The notes: a model not told the origin generated them from the letters alone. Positions 9,018-18,168 are shown, counted from the first letter of the stretch. The stretch: 64,000 nt of DNA from Desulfosporosinus meridiei DSM 13257 (GCF_000231385.2 NC_018515.1:3058501-3122500); one strand, 5' to 3'. Program-made: numbers and translations.

Positions 9018-9710
9018 ATGAAGGAAGCACTTTTTGACCGGGTTGCTGCACATTATGATTCCTGGTATGATACTGAACTTGGATCAGTCTCTGATCAAGT
9101 TGAACGTCACTTGGCTCAGTCCATGTTTAAGACACCGGGTACCAAGGTTTTGGAGATCGGCTGTGGAACCGGACAATATACCAGCTGGCTTGTGCAAGAG
9201 GGATATGAAGTGACTGCTGTGGATATTTCCGCTGAAATGATGGCTCTGGCCCAAAACAAACTAGCGTCCCTTGAGGAGAACAATACAAACTCTAAACCTG
9301 TTCACTGGTGGCAGGCCGATATTACAGAGATTCTGGATCAACTGGAAACCTATGATGGGATTTTTTCCATGACTGCCTTTGAATTCGTTCCTGAACCGGA
9401 AAAAGTCCTGCAAAAACTATTTAGTCGTTTAAAGCCCGAGGGCTGTATGATGATCGGACTCATCGCCGGCAGGAGTGCCTGGAGTGAGTACTATGCTGAG
9501 GCAGCTCGTAAAAACCCCACTTCTGTCTTCGCCCGTGCTGCTCTTTATAGCAAAGAGGAAATAAGTTCCTGGCAAATTGGAGGACACGCGGAAATTGGAG
9601 AATGTCTTTTCTTCCCACCCAATGTTCAAACCACAGCAGAGGCCCTGGCCATGGAGGAGAAAAGAGCAGGAAATCCCGGCTTTGTGGTAGCCAAGTGGGT
9701 CAAGGACTGA
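9018..9710 (+). CDS. Class I SAM-dependent methyltransferase
   Basis: A 230-aa methyltransferase of the Methyltransf_11/25 type. Motif I (VLEIGCGTGQYT, about 44-55) binds S-adenosylmethionine, and an acidic residue in VTAVDISAEM (about 66-75) contacts the ribose. The region DGIFSMTAFEFVPEP (about 114-128) is the post-II segment. GAGGGTG precedes the ATG. The gene is monocistronic and ends in its own terminator. The methyl acceptor cannot be inferred. Confidence 0.85.
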   Translation: MKEALFDRVAAHYDSWYDTELGSVSDQVERHLAQSMFKTPGTKVLEIGCGTGQYTSWLVQEGYEVTAVDISAEMMALAQNKLASLEENNTNSKPVHWWQADITEILDQLETYDGIFSMTAFEFVPEPEKVLQKLFSRLKPEGCMMIGLIAGRSAWSEYYAEAARKNPTSVFARAALYSKEEISSWQIGGHAEIGECLFFPPNVQTTAEALAMEEKRAGNPGFVVAKWVKD

Positions 9711-9732
9711 GGAAATTACCAGTCAAGATGCA

Positions 9733-9766
9733 AAAAGGGAAGTTCAGTCATACTGGACTTCCTTTT
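9733..9766 (+). terminator. Terminator of the methyltransferase gene
   Basis: Stem of 14 bp with one G-T pair (9733-9747 and 9753-9766), with the right arm ending in TTTT. Confidence 0.7.
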
Positions 9767-9805
9767 CATATAAGTTCTAAGTACTTAGGGTGGGTTTATA
9801 AAATG

Positions 9806-9880
9806 GACCCTATAAAATAGACAGTTAAAAAAAGGCTCACTTGCCGTAAAATTAACTGACTCTATTTATAGGGTCTTTTT
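9806..9880 (+). terminator. Sub-terminal hairpin at the left end of the IS
   Basis: The left end folds back on itself. The segment 9806-9828 pairs almost completely with 9852-9875 (about 22 bp with two small bulges), followed by TTTTT at 9876-9880. This is an intrinsic-terminator structure that would stop transcription entering the element from outside and so limit transposase expression. Confidence 0.65.
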
Positions 9881-9917
9881 GTTATACTTAATACATCAAA
9901 TTAGGAGAAAAGCTTGG

Positions 9918-10370
9918 ATGGGGAAAAACTATTTTACTGAAGAACAACAGATCGAGCTACAAAAGAATCCATACATTAAAAAAGCAAGTGCAAAATCAAT
10001 TACCTATACGAAAGAATTTAAAGAAAGGTTCGAAGAGGAATATCGCGCTGGAAAACTGCCGTCGCAAATTTTAGCAGATATGGGGATTGACCATCGTATA
10101 CTCGGAAAGAAACGAAAAAACAGTCTTGTAGCCCGTATGAAGTTATATGAATTACGCCCTGAGGGGTGTGAAGACACCCGAAGAAATAACACCGGGCGGC
10201 CATCCACAAAGGTACTCACCAATACTGAAAAAATTGAGCGCTTAGAACAGGAAATTGCATACTTAAACCAAGAAAATGAATTCTTAAAAAAAAATATTCA
10301 GATGAATCGGCAGGCAAACTGGGAATACAAGCGAAACCATCCATCAAATACAAACTCATCAAAGAAATGA
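9918..10370 (+). CDS. IS3-family transposase OrfA (helix-turn-helix/leucine zipper)
   Basis: The 150-aa OrfA binds the element ends. It has a helix-turn-helix region (about 30-75) and a C-terminal heptad coiled coil (NTEKIERLEQEIAYLN, about 100-125) typical of the family. I start it at the ATG at 9918, which has AGGAG ten bases upstream; an in-frame start further up has no ribosome site. The stop codon overlaps the ATG of orfB by four bases (ATGA). Confidence 0.85.
   Translation: MGKNYFTEEQQIELQKNPYIKKASAKSITYTKEFKERFEEEYRAGKLPSQILADMGIDHRILGKKRKNSLVARMKLYELRPEGCEDTRRNNTGRPSTKVLTNTEKIERLEQEIAYLNQENEFLKKNIQMNRQANWEYKRNHPSNTNSSKK
10286..10294 (+). other. Probable programmed -1 frameshift site (A9)
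   Basis: A run of nine A residues lies near the 3' end of orfA. Slipping back one base here opens a frame that continues without a stop into orfB, giving the continuous transposase segment KPSIKYKLIKEMIERD. This is the usual way IS3 elements make the OrfAB fusion. Confidence 0.75.
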
Positions 10371-11251
10371 TCGAACGAGATAACAACCTGTTAAATATCA
10401 GCTGGCTATGCAATACAGCCGGAGTATCACGCTCCGGTTATTATCGATGGCTAAATACTGTAGATACAAGAAATGAAAAGGAAGAACAAGACAAAAAGGA
10501 TTTCGAACTGATTCTAGAAGCATATAAGTTTCGTGGTTATGATAAGGGTTCACGCGGAATTCATATGCGCCTTCTGAATCAGGGAGTTCGAATGAATCGA
10601 AAGAAAATACAGCGTCTTATGGGTAAATACGGATTAAAATGTCCGATACGCAAGGCAAATCCTTACCGTCGCATGGCAAAGGCCATGAAAACCAACAATG
10701 TTTCTAAAAATCTAGTAAACCGGGAGTTCCAAAAACATGGTCCGGGTATGATACTTCTTACCGACATCACATACCTTTTCTACAATCATGGTGATAAGGC
10801 ATATCTATCTGTTATTAAGGATGCTTGTACCAAACAGGTAATGGCATATGTTGCTAGCGAATCCTTGGCAGTGGATTTCGTACTTGAAACGGTTAATATG
10901 CTTATAGAAAATCACGGAATCACATTAAATAGAGAAACGATCTTGCATTCTGATCAGGGATGCCATTATACAAGCATATCTTTTCAGCAACTTTTAAAGG
11001 ATAAGAAGTTACGACAATCTATGTCCCGGCGAGGTAACTGTTGGGACAATGCCCCTCAGGAATCATTTTTTGGTCATATGAAGGACGAAATTCATCTGGA
11101 AAGGTGCAATAGCTTCTCAGATTTAAAGCTTGAGATTGATGATTATATGGACTATTACAATAATGACCGTTACCAATGGAGACTAGCAAAACTGTCACCA
11201 AATAAGTATGCCAATTACATAAAAACTGGGAAATATCCAATTAAAATTTAG
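10367..11251 (+). CDS. IS3-family transposase OrfB (DDE integrase core)
   Basis: The 294-aa catalytic part of the transposase. An HTH_21-type segment (residues about 45-95) is followed by an rve/RNase H-like core. The catalytic Asp lies in LLTDITYL, the second Asp in LHSDQGCHY and the Glu in APQESFFGHMKDE. The length is normal for the family. Translation probably comes mainly from the -1 frameshift upstream, which yields OrfAB; internal initiation at 10367 would give OrfB alone. The stop is TAG. Confidence 0.93.
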   Translation: MIERDNNLLNISWLCNTAGVSRSGYYRWLNTVDTRNEKEEQDKKDFELILEAYKFRGYDKGSRGIHMRLLNQGVRMNRKKIQRLMGKYGLKCPIRKANPYRRMAKAMKTNNVSKNLVNREFQKHGPGMILLTDITYLFYNHGDKAYLSVIKDACTKQVMAYVASESLAVDFVLETVNMLIENHGITLNRETILHSDQGCHYTSISFQQLLKDKKLRQSMSRRGNCWDNAPQESFFGHMKDEIHLERCNSFSDLKLEIDDYMDYYNNDRYQWRLAKLSPNKYANYIKTGKYPIKI

Positions 11252-11253
11252 AA

Positions 11254-11297
11254 AATGCCCTCACATCACATTTTTGTGACATGAGGGCATTCTTTTT
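11254..11297 (+). terminator. Terminator inside the right end of the IS
   Basis: Perfect 10-bp outer stem AATGCCCTCA/TGAGGGCATT (11254-11263 and 11282-11291) with a further inner TCACA/TGTGA pairing, followed by CTTTTTC. It lies three bases past the orfB stop. Confidence 0.85.
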
Positions 11298-11377
11298 CAA
11301 GACCCCTTTTTTAAAATGTCCTTGACATAGGGTCCGCTTTATTATGAACGTGATTGATAGACCCTTTTTTTATCTGG

Positions 11378-11386
11378 TGGTATAAT
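11378..11386 (+). promoter_or_regulatory. Extended -10 promoter for the MoxR-VWA operon
   Basis: TGGTATAAT (11378-11386) is a consensus extended -10 located 42 bases past the IS end and about 75 bases before the first gene of the operon. No good -35 is visible at the right distance. The insertion therefore left the core promoter intact, but may have displaced upstream control sites. Confidence 0.45.
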
Positions 11387-11462
11387 CACCTTATTTAGGT
11401 TAACTTAAAAAGTAGTATCACACAAAGTAATGCTAAAAATAATCATAAAAGGAACTAACCTT

Positions 11463-12266
11463 ATGGAAAAAGCAACCCTGATTGAAATGATCAAGAATAA
11501 TCCTAATGCGATAGCCTATATCCCTAATCCCACCGAGGAGATTAAGTTATTGGCAGTACAAAAAAATGGTCTTACCTTGAAATTTATCGATAATCCAACC
11601 AGCGAGATGCAAGAATTAGCTCTGGACAATAATGGCCGAGCAATTCAATTTATTAATGACCCTTCTGAAGATATGCAGATCAAAGCGATCAAAGATGGCT
11701 GGGTTAACTTAGAGTACATTAAAAATCCCAGCGAACAGTTAATTAAATTAGCCCTCAATCAAGCCGGCTGGGCTATTAAATATGTTCAGAATCCCAGTGA
11801 GGAATTGCAATTATTGGCTGTGCAAAAAAATTACGATTCCATAAAATTCATCAAAGAACCTTGCGCAAGTGTTCAAGAAGAGGCTGTAAAAATTAATTAT
11901 GATGCCTTAAGATATATCAATTCTCCTACCTATCAGGCAGAACTTATGGCGATCAAGAATAATGAGCGGGCTATTACCTTTATTAAGGATTTAGATCAAC
12001 CTAAAATCCTAAAATTTTTGCAAGTCAACATTTTAATAATTAAATACGTTATGGACAAAATCACTAAAGCCGAATTAGAACAAGTGTTAATGGAATCCTT
12101 AGCTAAGGAAGATATTGACGAAAAATATGTCAGAGACTTTTTAAATTGCAGTTATATCCATAAAAACAGCGACCTGATGCCCTTGGATAAGATCATGATA
12201 ATTTATAAATATGGCAGTAAAAAGGCCAAAAAAATAGCCGTCGATGAAAAACTGAAGATGCTATAG
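11463..12266 (+). CDS. DUF4116-like repeat protein, first gene of MoxR-VWA operon
   Basis: The 267-aa protein is built from repeats of about 22 residues, each reading roughly NPSEELQLLAVQKNxxAIKFI. About seven run from residue 8 to 175, and a helical tail follows. The repeats resemble DUF4116/leucine-rich-variant solenoids, which normally bind protein partners. The ATG at 11463 has AAGGAAC seven bases upstream and is preferred over an upstream in-frame ATG. The next gene starts 12 bases after the stop, so the three genes form one transcript. No catalytic motif or signal peptide is seen. A role as substrate adaptor or sensor for the ATPase/VWA pair is an inference from context. Confidence 0.7.
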   Translation: MEKATLIEMIKNNPNAIAYIPNPTEEIKLLAVQKNGLTLKFIDNPTSEMQELALDNNGRAIQFINDPSEDMQIKAIKDGWVNLEYIKNPSEQLIKLALNQAGWAIKYVQNPSEELQLLAVQKNYDSIKFIKEPCASVQEEAVKINYDALRYINSPTYQAELMAIKNNERAITFIKDLDQPKILKFLQVNILIIKYVMDKITKAELEQVLMESLAKEDIDEKYVRDFLNCSYIHKNSDLMPLDKIMIIYKYGSKKAKKIAVDEKLKML

Positions 12267-12278
12267 GAGTGAGACACC

Positions 12279-13406
12279 ATGAATTTTACAGACACCTTAA
12301 GAAGTGTTGACTTAGTACTATCCACTGGAGAAGTCCCTTTAATCGTTGGGGAAAGCGGGATCGGCAAAACAGCTTTAGCTCAGGAAATTGCTCAGAAAAA
12401 TCAGTGGAGTTTAATTGTTATTAATGGGAATCTCCTCAAAGAAGGGGAAATTGGCGGGCTGCCCACGATCGAATCTTATCCGGGGGTTAATGGTAAAGAA
12501 GATTCTATCGAAAAGAAAGCGACAGTCTATGCCGTACATCATAAGCTTAGGGAAATTGACGAGGAGATATCTCAGGGAAAAACTGTTCTTTTATTTATCG
12601 ACGAGATCAATCGCTGCGAACATACCGTCCAACAGGAACTTATGAATTTAATCTTAAATCGGGAAATCAATGGCTACAAGTTACCTGAGGGTGTAAAAAT
12701 CTTAGCCGCCATGAATCCTTCCAGTAAATATGGTTCGGATTTTGATTACCAGGTTGTCGATATGGATGCTGCCCAAGAAAATCGCTTTGTCTGGTTATCT
12801 ATGGAACCAGATTATCTGCAGTGGATGGATTGGGCTATCGAGGCCGGAATTGAGGATAAGGTTATTGATTTCATCTCCACTTTCCCCGATTATTTGCATA
12901 AGATCAACGAAGATGATCTAAGAGCTACCCCCAGAAGCTACGAGCGAATTTCCAGCAGTTATAAGATTTATAAGGAGAACAAGGATTCCATTCCCAGGTC
13001 AGTTTTTTTAAATGTTGTTAAAGGAAATGTGGGACGCTTAATCGCTGAAGAATTTGTAAGCTTTGTAGAATCCGATTACACTTCCCTCCTATCCTATGAA
13101 GATGTTTTTTTAGAACATTCTCTGCCTGAATCTATCAGAGAAAGCATAAAAAAAGAAAGCCATACCAGGCTTTATCTAGCCGCCAAGAATATTCTCAAAA
13201 GCCTAGAAGCAAGCATCTTAAACCATCCTGCTGATTCTAGTTTTTATATAAACAGGTTGATGGAGTTTTTAAACCTATATCCTGTGGACTTAATGATAGG
13301 AATCATGAAAGATATTAAGAACAGTTATCCTGAAGTTTACAAACTAGCTTTAGAAAATGAGGCTTTTATCGAATCATATTTTGAATCTTATTGTTTAATC
13401 AGGTGA
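12279..13406 (+). CDS. MoxR-family AAA+ ATPase
   Basis: A 375-aa AAA+ ATPase of the MoxR branch. Walker A is GESGIGKT (24-31) and Walker B is LLFIDE (104-109). Sensor-1 lies in ILAAMNPSS, and the ENRFVWL segment carries the arginine finger region. The C-terminal 140 residues form a helical lid and extension. MoxR ATPases usually work with a VWA protein to remodel or activate a target complex, as in RavA-ViaA and CbbQ-CbbO. Such a partner is encoded immediately downstream, five bases after this stop. GAGTGAG precedes the ATG. Confidence 0.88.
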   Translation: MNFTDTLRSVDLVLSTGEVPLIVGESGIGKTALAQEIAQKNQWSLIVINGNLLKEGEIGGLPTIESYPGVNGKEDSIEKKATVYAVHHKLREIDEEISQGKTVLLFIDEINRCEHTVQQELMNLILNREINGYKLPEGVKILAAMNPSSKYGSDFDYQVVDMDAAQENRFVWLSMEPDYLQWMDWAIEAGIEDKVIDFISTFPDYLHKINEDDLRATPRSYERISSSYKIYKENKDSIPRSVFLNVVKGNVGRLIAEEFVSFVESDYTSLLSYEDVFLEHSLPESIRESIKKESHTRLYLAAKNILKSLEASILNHPADSSFYINRLMEFLNLYPVDLMIGIMKDIKNSYPEVYKLALENEAFIESYFESYCLIR

Positions 13407-13411
13407 TAAGC

Positions 13412-14854
13412 ATGGAAACTTTTTTTGAAAAACAAGTTAAAGAACTTTATGAACATGCAGATAGTGTTGTTAATAGTTTTTTCATGTCAAAACGCAAAGA
13501 TAGTCATTCTGAACTTAATGTACCCCAGGAGTTTAAAGAAGAGTTTTTCAGCCTTGTTGATAAAGTTAATTTAAGTCTTATGGAAGATAAAGATAATTTC
13601 TATGGCTACTTTTTGCTGCAAATGTCCAGAGAAATTCGCTTTGACATTAACAGCCCAACTGCTGTGAATTTTAAAGGGGCTAAGTATGTTATTTATTTTA
13701 ATCCCCTTATTTTCTTAAATCTTAATATTAAGCAGATGGAAAGTACCATTAAACATGAAATTCTCCACATCTTATCCAGGCATTTAATCAGAGCCAAAGA
13801 ATTTAAATCTGGCTACAGCACATTAGCCATCAATCTAGCCATGAATATCGTCGTCAATACCTATTTAGATCATCTTCCCCCCTATTCTATTACTTTAGAA
13901 TGGGTTAATTTAAATTATTCCTTAACCCTCTTGCCCTTTAAACCCTTTGAATATTATGTGGAAGAGATTCAAACCGCCCTGGACTTGCTGGAAGCGGATG
14001 AGGATGCAGCTGATGAAAACAAAGATGAAGCTGATAATGCTCAGGATGACAAAGATCATGATCGGAATGAAACAATAGCAACAGAGTATAATCCGGAAAA
14101 AACCCATGACCTTTGGGCTGAATCCGGTGATATCGATGAAAAAACCCTGCAAGAATTTACTGAAAAGTTTATATCCAATGCTCAAAAAGGCAGTCTTCCC
14201 AATTATTTGGAAAGTATGATCTCTTCCCTTAAAAACAGCCAGGGGGAATTGCCTTGGAATTTATATCTCAAGCGACTGCTGGGGACGGTTGAAAGCAATA
14301 AAAAGAAGACGATAACCAGAAGAAACCGAAGACAGCCCGAGCGCTTAGATTTAAGAGGTGAACTGAGGAGTCATAAAGCCAAGATTGTGGTTGCTCTGGA
14401 TATTAGCGGCAGCATTAGTGATCAGGAATTTAAGCATGCCCTGCGAGAAGTCCTGGAGATCGTTAAAAATCTTAATCATGAAATTACGATTATTGAATGC
14501 GACAATGAGATCAGACTAGTGTATACCGTCAAATCGGCAAAGGATATCAAAGATCGAATTAATATCAGTGGAGGCACCAAATTCAGCCCGGTTTTTGAAT
14601 ATGCTAATCAGCATAAGGTTAATTTACTGGTCTATTTCACGGATGGCAAAGGTGAAGAAAAGCTTCAGACAATACCTCGGGGATATAAAACCTTATGGGT
14701 TATTTCCGGGAAAGGGGATAAGCTTTCCTTAAAAGAAGCTTATGGGGCAGTTAAAAAGCTGAAGAATATTGTAATGAAGGATGATTCGTTGAATATGAGT
14801 GATGTTAAAAAAGATGGATTTTCAATGCAAGACCAGGAAAGTATGGGGATATGA
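13412..14854 (+). CDS. DUF2201-type protein: HExxH metallopeptidase-like domain plus VWA domain
   Basis: The 480-aa partner of the MoxR ATPase. The N-terminal domain (about 1-180) has the zinc-peptidase motif HEILH at 115-119 followed by a His at 124, as in the putative peptidase domain of DUF2201 proteins. A very acidic linker spans 193-240. The C-terminal VWA-like domain (about 323-460) has a full metal-ion-dependent adhesion site: DISGS (330-334), Thr389 and Asp411 in YFTDGKG. AGGTGAT precedes the ATG at 13412, which I prefer over an in-frame start inside the upstream gene. Whether it cleaves protein is unknown. The intact motif suggests that it could. Confidence 0.8.
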   Translation: METFFEKQVKELYEHADSVVNSFFMSKRKDSHSELNVPQEFKEEFFSLVDKVNLSLMEDKDNFYGYFLLQMSREIRFDINSPTAVNFKGAKYVIYFNPLIFLNLNIKQMESTIKHEILHILSRHLIRAKEFKSGYSTLAINLAMNIVVNTYLDHLPPYSITLEWVNLNYSLTLLPFKPFEYYVEEIQTALDLLEADEDAADENKDEADNAQDDKDHDRNETIATEYNPEKTHDLWAESGDIDEKTLQEFTEKFISNAQKGSLPNYLESMISSLKNSQGELPWNLYLKRLLGTVESNKKKTITRRNRRQPERLDLRGELRSHKAKIVVALDISGSISDQEFKHALREVLEIVKNLNHEITIIECDNEIRLVYTVKSAKDIKDRINISGGTKFSPVFEYANQHKVNLLVYFTDGKGEEKLQTIPRGYKTLWVISGKGDKLSLKEAYGAVKKLKNIVMKDDSLNMSDVKKDGFSMQDQESMGI

Positions 14855-14920
14855 GGCCCAAGCTGTTGAATTTACTTTTTCGAATGAAACTTGCTGCTTG
14901 GAAGATCATTTGAGTTAACC

Positions 14921-16069
14921 CTACAAAGTTCTTGCCAGTCTGTTTAGTTCCTCTGACATTGAAGTTATTTCTTCAATGCTCGCCGAAATCTCTTCTGCCG
15001 CCGCCGCTTGTCCCTGACTTGCATCTAAGGAGAGATCGCTTTTACGGCTGGCTTCATCAACTTTTTGTTTAATGGTTTCTGTCAGTTGTTTTATCTTTGG
15101 CACGGTACTCTTTGATTGATCAGAGAGTTTTCTGATTTCTCCTGCAACAACTCCGAACCCTCGTCCAGCATCGCCTGCTCTGGCAGCTTCAATGGCTGCA
15201 TTAATTCCCAGCATCTTGGTTTCCTCAGCTATCAATTTTATGAATGCTGATACATCATTTATTTCATCAGTTATCTTAATAATATCATTGATTGTTGAAT
15301 TAAGAGATCCTTCATTAGAATGTATTTCTGAAGCAGATGCTGCCAGTTCTTCTATGGCCGCAGCAATACCTTCCAAACTGTTTTCAAGGTTGCCCGCCAT
15401 TCCGCGCAGGGCAACTGCTGCGTTTTTGGGAGTAATTATACCCAAGGTAGCGACAATGTTTTGATTTGCATCATCATATAATGGATAATTAGCTATAGTA
15501 AGGGGCTCACCGTATTTCAAGGCATCAACTTCTTCGATAATCGGTTTTTTTGATTGGATTACTCGATGAGAAATGTCTGTTTCTTGCAATTCGTACCCTA
15601 CTGGGAGGGTTGGCATATCAAATTTCTTTGATGGCTGTGCATAAGCAATTTTAGTCAAATCGGACATATATATGTAAGACCCTTCAGGAAACATTTCCGC
15701 GATAATTGGGGCAAAATCCCCAAAGGCAGCTGCGACAGGATGCAGTTTGGGCATAGCTATAGAAAACGCGCCCACTGAGTTGCCATTGTCATCCAGCACA
15801 GGAATAGAGACTATTGAAACTCTTATACCATACACCGTGCGGGGAATATTCTTAACCAGAACCTTTTTTTCACGTATTGCTTGAATCGTTGTTGTATCGT
15901 CATTCAGCTTGTTGCCGACCTTAAAAATGTCCAGAGTAAAGGATTCGGACGATTTCACCCATACAAAAGTGTCTTTCTCTACTAACCCAAACACCACTCC
16001 GCCAGGTATTAAATTAGCTAAAAGTTCTGCTAATGATTTACATGACTCTACACCATTTAATGCTATCAA
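14921..16069 (-). CDS. Soluble methyl-accepting chemotaxis-type receptor
   Basis: A 382-aa cytoplasmic receptor with no membrane segment. The N-terminal 220 residues look like a sensory domain; strands around [13 protein letters not shown] and ATLGIITPK suggest a PAS/Cache-like fold. The C-terminal part is a shortened MCP signalling hairpin with the conserved tip [20 protein letters not shown] (about 290-309). The start is TTG at 16069 with AGGAGGAG eight bases upstream. It stands alone. The stop is TAG, with TAA two codons later. The short signalling domain could serve a chemosensory array other than the flagellar one; the signal is unknown. Confidence 0.85.
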   Translation of the reverse strand: MIALNGVESCKSLAELLANLIPGGVVFGLVEKDTFVWVKSSESFTLDIFKVGNKLNDDTTTIQAIREKKVLVKNIPRTVYGIRVSIVSIPVLDDNGNSVGAFSIAMPKLHPVAAAFGDFAPIIAEMFPEGSYIYMSDLTKIAYAQPSKKFDMPTLPVGYELQETDISHRVIQSKKPIIEEVDALKYGEPLTIANYPLYDDANQNIVATLGIITPKNAAVALRGMAGNLENSLEGIAAAIEELAASASEIHSNEGSLNSTINDIIKITDEINDVSAFIKLIAEETKMLGINAAIEAARAGDAGRGFGVVAGEIRKLSDQSKSTVPKIKQLTETIKQKVDEASRKSDLSLDASQGQAAAAEEISASIEEITSMSEELNRLARTL

Positions 16070-16301
16070 GACAATCTCTCCTCCTTATATTCTTAGATTT
16101 CAGCAACCATCGTTATTAGCGTTTATCTTCCTTGTGAATCAGCTCACTTTCGCATCGACGACTTTTAAACTGAATTTTCTATATTATAACACATTTTATT
16201 CTTTAAACCCCAGTAATTTGGTTCATTATTTAGACAAATTGTGATAGAATCATTCAGCTTACTATCCAACGCATTTTTTTCTTTACGCAGTTGTAAATGA
16301 T

Positions 16302-16329
16302 AAAAGAAAAAACCCCTCGTAGGAGGGGT
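16302..16329 (-). terminator. Terminator downstream of the coiled-coil membrane protein gene
   Basis: 7-bp GC-rich stem ACCCCTC/GAGGGGT (16312-16318 and 16323-16329) with a four-base loop, followed on the minus strand by TTTTTTCTTTT. It lies 126 bases past the stop of the gene at 16455; the bases between hold nothing I recognise. Confidence 0.7.
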
Positions 16330-16454
16330 AAAAGAAGGAGGTAGTTTTGAGAAAAGATTAAAAAACCGTTTGAGGACAATCTCATTATGCAATAATAGTC
16401 TGAAACAAACCTGAGGACTAACTGAAAGATTACTGAAATGAAAAAGTCTTTAAC

Positions 16455-16820
16455 TCACTTTCCAAATATACTTGAAAGAAACTCAGGATTAATGTTCTGG
16501 CCAATCGCAGCAAGGGTGATAATAATGGCTAGGATAACAAAACCTTTGATAATCCATTGCCCACCTGGGGTCTGCCAAAAGCTAGTTTCCTTTGTTACTT
16601 CTTCATGAGATGTCTCTAAGGTTGAAATACGTTTTTCCATAGTTTCTAATGTCTTTGAGGTTGTCTCCAAAAGCTGAGTGAGCTGAGTGATAATTATCTT
16701 TAAATCAATTATTGTCTCACTATGTGCATTCAATCTTCGCTCAGCGACTTCCAACTGCTTATCTACTCCCTTATGGGTTCTTTCACATAATTGTTCCGTG
16801 ACTAAGTTTTCCCCCACCAT
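16455..16820 (-). CDS. Small coiled-coil protein with C-terminal membrane anchor (XhlA-like)
   Basis: A 121-aa protein. Residues about 10-85 form a long coiled coil, and a tryptophan-rich turn (FWQTPGGQW) leads into one hydrophobic helix (about 90-110) near the C terminus. The topology and the ERRLNAHSETI segment recall the XhlA family of small phage-derived lysis-helper proteins, but the similarity is mostly architectural and I would not call it a holin. AGAGGTGG precedes the ATG. It stands alone, with no phage genes around it. Confidence 0.5.
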   Translation of the reverse strand: MVGENLVTEQLCERTHKGVDKQLEVAERRLNAHSETIIDLKIIITQLTQLLETTSKTLETMEKRISTLETSHEEVTKETSFWQTPGGQWIIKGFVILAIIITLAAIGQNINPEFLSSIFGK

Positions 16821-17170
16821 AGCACCACCTCTTTTTTGTTGCTACCGACACCAAGCCCCCTCTGTCCCTAATTAAGACATGGAACTTATTGTACGTTTAT
16901 AGATCATTTGCTGATGCCCTTAAACCTAGCCAAGCTTGACAATCCTTCACAAGCCGTTAAGCTTGTTCCTTATATGACATAGTATGTTGATGATTCGAAT
17001 TCCGTGAAATACTTCAAGCACTGATTTAGAGAGAACTAAAAACTCATTATGCTAAGTATAGGAACTTGCACTCTAAAAAAGCAGCCTTCACATAAACAGC
17101 TGCTTTTTTGTGGTGCACTTATTACTCCTCAGCTTCCGCTAAAGGGATAAGCTTATCTGTTTCCTTATAC
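16821..17170. other. Gene-free stretch, terminators only
   Basis: This 350-base region holds the promoter side of the coiled-coil gene at its left and a strong two-way hairpin at 17075-17109. I see no ORF, RNA or repeat otherwise. Confidence 0.4.
17075..17109 (-). terminator. Bidirectional terminator after the EamA gene
   Basis: Perfect 11-bp stem AAAAAAGCAGC/GCTGCTTTTTT (17075-17085 and 17099-17109), giving a T run on either strand. Confidence 0.85.
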
Positions 17171-18097
17171 TTAATCTTTTGATGAGGATACATCAAAAGA
17201 CGTTTTTATGTTTGGGCTCCGATTAATTGTAGTCTTATTCTTGAAAAATCTTCTATCCTTAAGGATTTCCCCAATATAGGTTGAGCCCAAGATCAAAATC
17301 CCGCCCATAATCTGAGGGAGTGTTAATGTCTCTCCGAGAAAGATCACGCTGAACAAAATACCAAATAAAGGTTCCAAATAACTGTAGGACACTATTTCTA
17401 CCGATTTCATATGTGTATAGAGGGAAAAGAACAGGGTATAGGCCACACTTGTATGTAATACGCCCAGTAGAATGGTATAAGTAACTGCCCTGGCATCTAA
17501 GTCTACAACCGATAAAATATTTCCATCAAACAATATGAAGGGCAGCAAAACAATCATCGCCGTAAATATTTGTACAAAGGTTGCCGTTTGATTATCCACC
17601 CTGATTTTAATACTGCGGTTAATCAACACAATGGTTGCGTAAAGCATCCCTGAAATAGCACTAAGTGCCAGTCCCATGTATCCATAACCTTCTGCTAAAT
17701 TATCTCCAACAATCAGACAGAGGCCTAGAAAGGAGATAAAAATAACTGCAATTTGAATCTTTGAGATAGTCTCTTTCAATAACAGCGGTGCAGCAACCAT
17801 GACATATACCGGACACATATTGTAGATCATAACGGCAGATGCAATACTGGTATGTTTGAACCCATAAAATAAAGTTAACCAGCCAAAACCCAGTAATGCA
17901 CCTGAAATAAGATAGGGTTTTAACAGAGACCATTTTAACTGATCCGATTTTTTCATTTTCATAACTACAAAAAGAACCGGCAGGGCAATTAAGGCTCTCA
18001 GAAAAGCTAAACTTAAAGCAGATAAGGGGATGGATCTGGTAAACACACCCAGACTCCCCCAGATAATCATAATAAGTACTAATTTAATTCTATTCAT
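17171..18097 (-). CDS. EamA/DMT-family transporter
   Basis: A 308-aa inner-membrane protein of the drug/metabolite transporter superfamily, with ten predicted helices arranged as two EamA repeats. The second repeat starts near residue 150, and the conserved Glu-Pro pair lies in SYLEPLFG near 245. Members export amino acids, metabolites or drugs by proton exchange. I start at the ATG at 18097, which has AAGGAG seven bases upstream; the longer in-frame version has none. It follows the AraC regulator by 71 bases on the same strand and is probably its target. Odd tail: a charged, serine-rich C terminus. Confidence 0.85.
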   Translation of the reverse strand: MNRIKLVLIMIIWGSLGVFTRSIPLSALSLAFLRALIALPVLFVVMKMKKSDQLKWSLLKPYLISGALLGFGWLTLFYGFKHTSIASAVMIYNMCPVYVMVAAPLLLKETISKIQIAVIFISFLGLCLIVGDNLAEGYGYMGLALSAISGMLYATIVLINRSIKIRVDNQTATFVQIFTAMIVLLPFILFDGNILSVVDLDARAVTYTILLGVLHTSVAYTLFFSLYTHMKSVEIVSYSYLEPLFGILFSVIFLGETLTLPQIMGGILILGSTYIGEILKDRRFFKNKTTINRSPNIKTSFDVSSSKD

Positions 18098-18168
18098 AGC
18101 CACTCTCCTTATCTTTGCTAAGTTTAGATTAGCTAAATAATAAGGAGCTGTATTGTATAAAATTGACA

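Larger units (their letters stand above)
9804..11336 (+). mobile_element. IS3-family (IS150-like) insertion sequence, complete
   Basis: The element is about 1.53 kb. The ends are imperfect inverted repeats: TGGACCCTAT at 9804-9813 and its near complement ending at 11336 (ATAGGGTCCG), with a second matching block of A and G residues further in. Inside are orfA, a frameshift site, orfB with a DDE triad, and a terminator. I find no convincing target-site duplication beside these ends, so the exact boundaries may be off by a few bases, or the element may have suffered later rearrangement. Both reading frames are intact, so it may be active. Confidence 0.8.

Noticed and set aside
16455-16820. Prophage lysis module
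   Set aside because: The small protein resembles XhlA in layout, but no amidase, holin partner or other phage gene lies near it.
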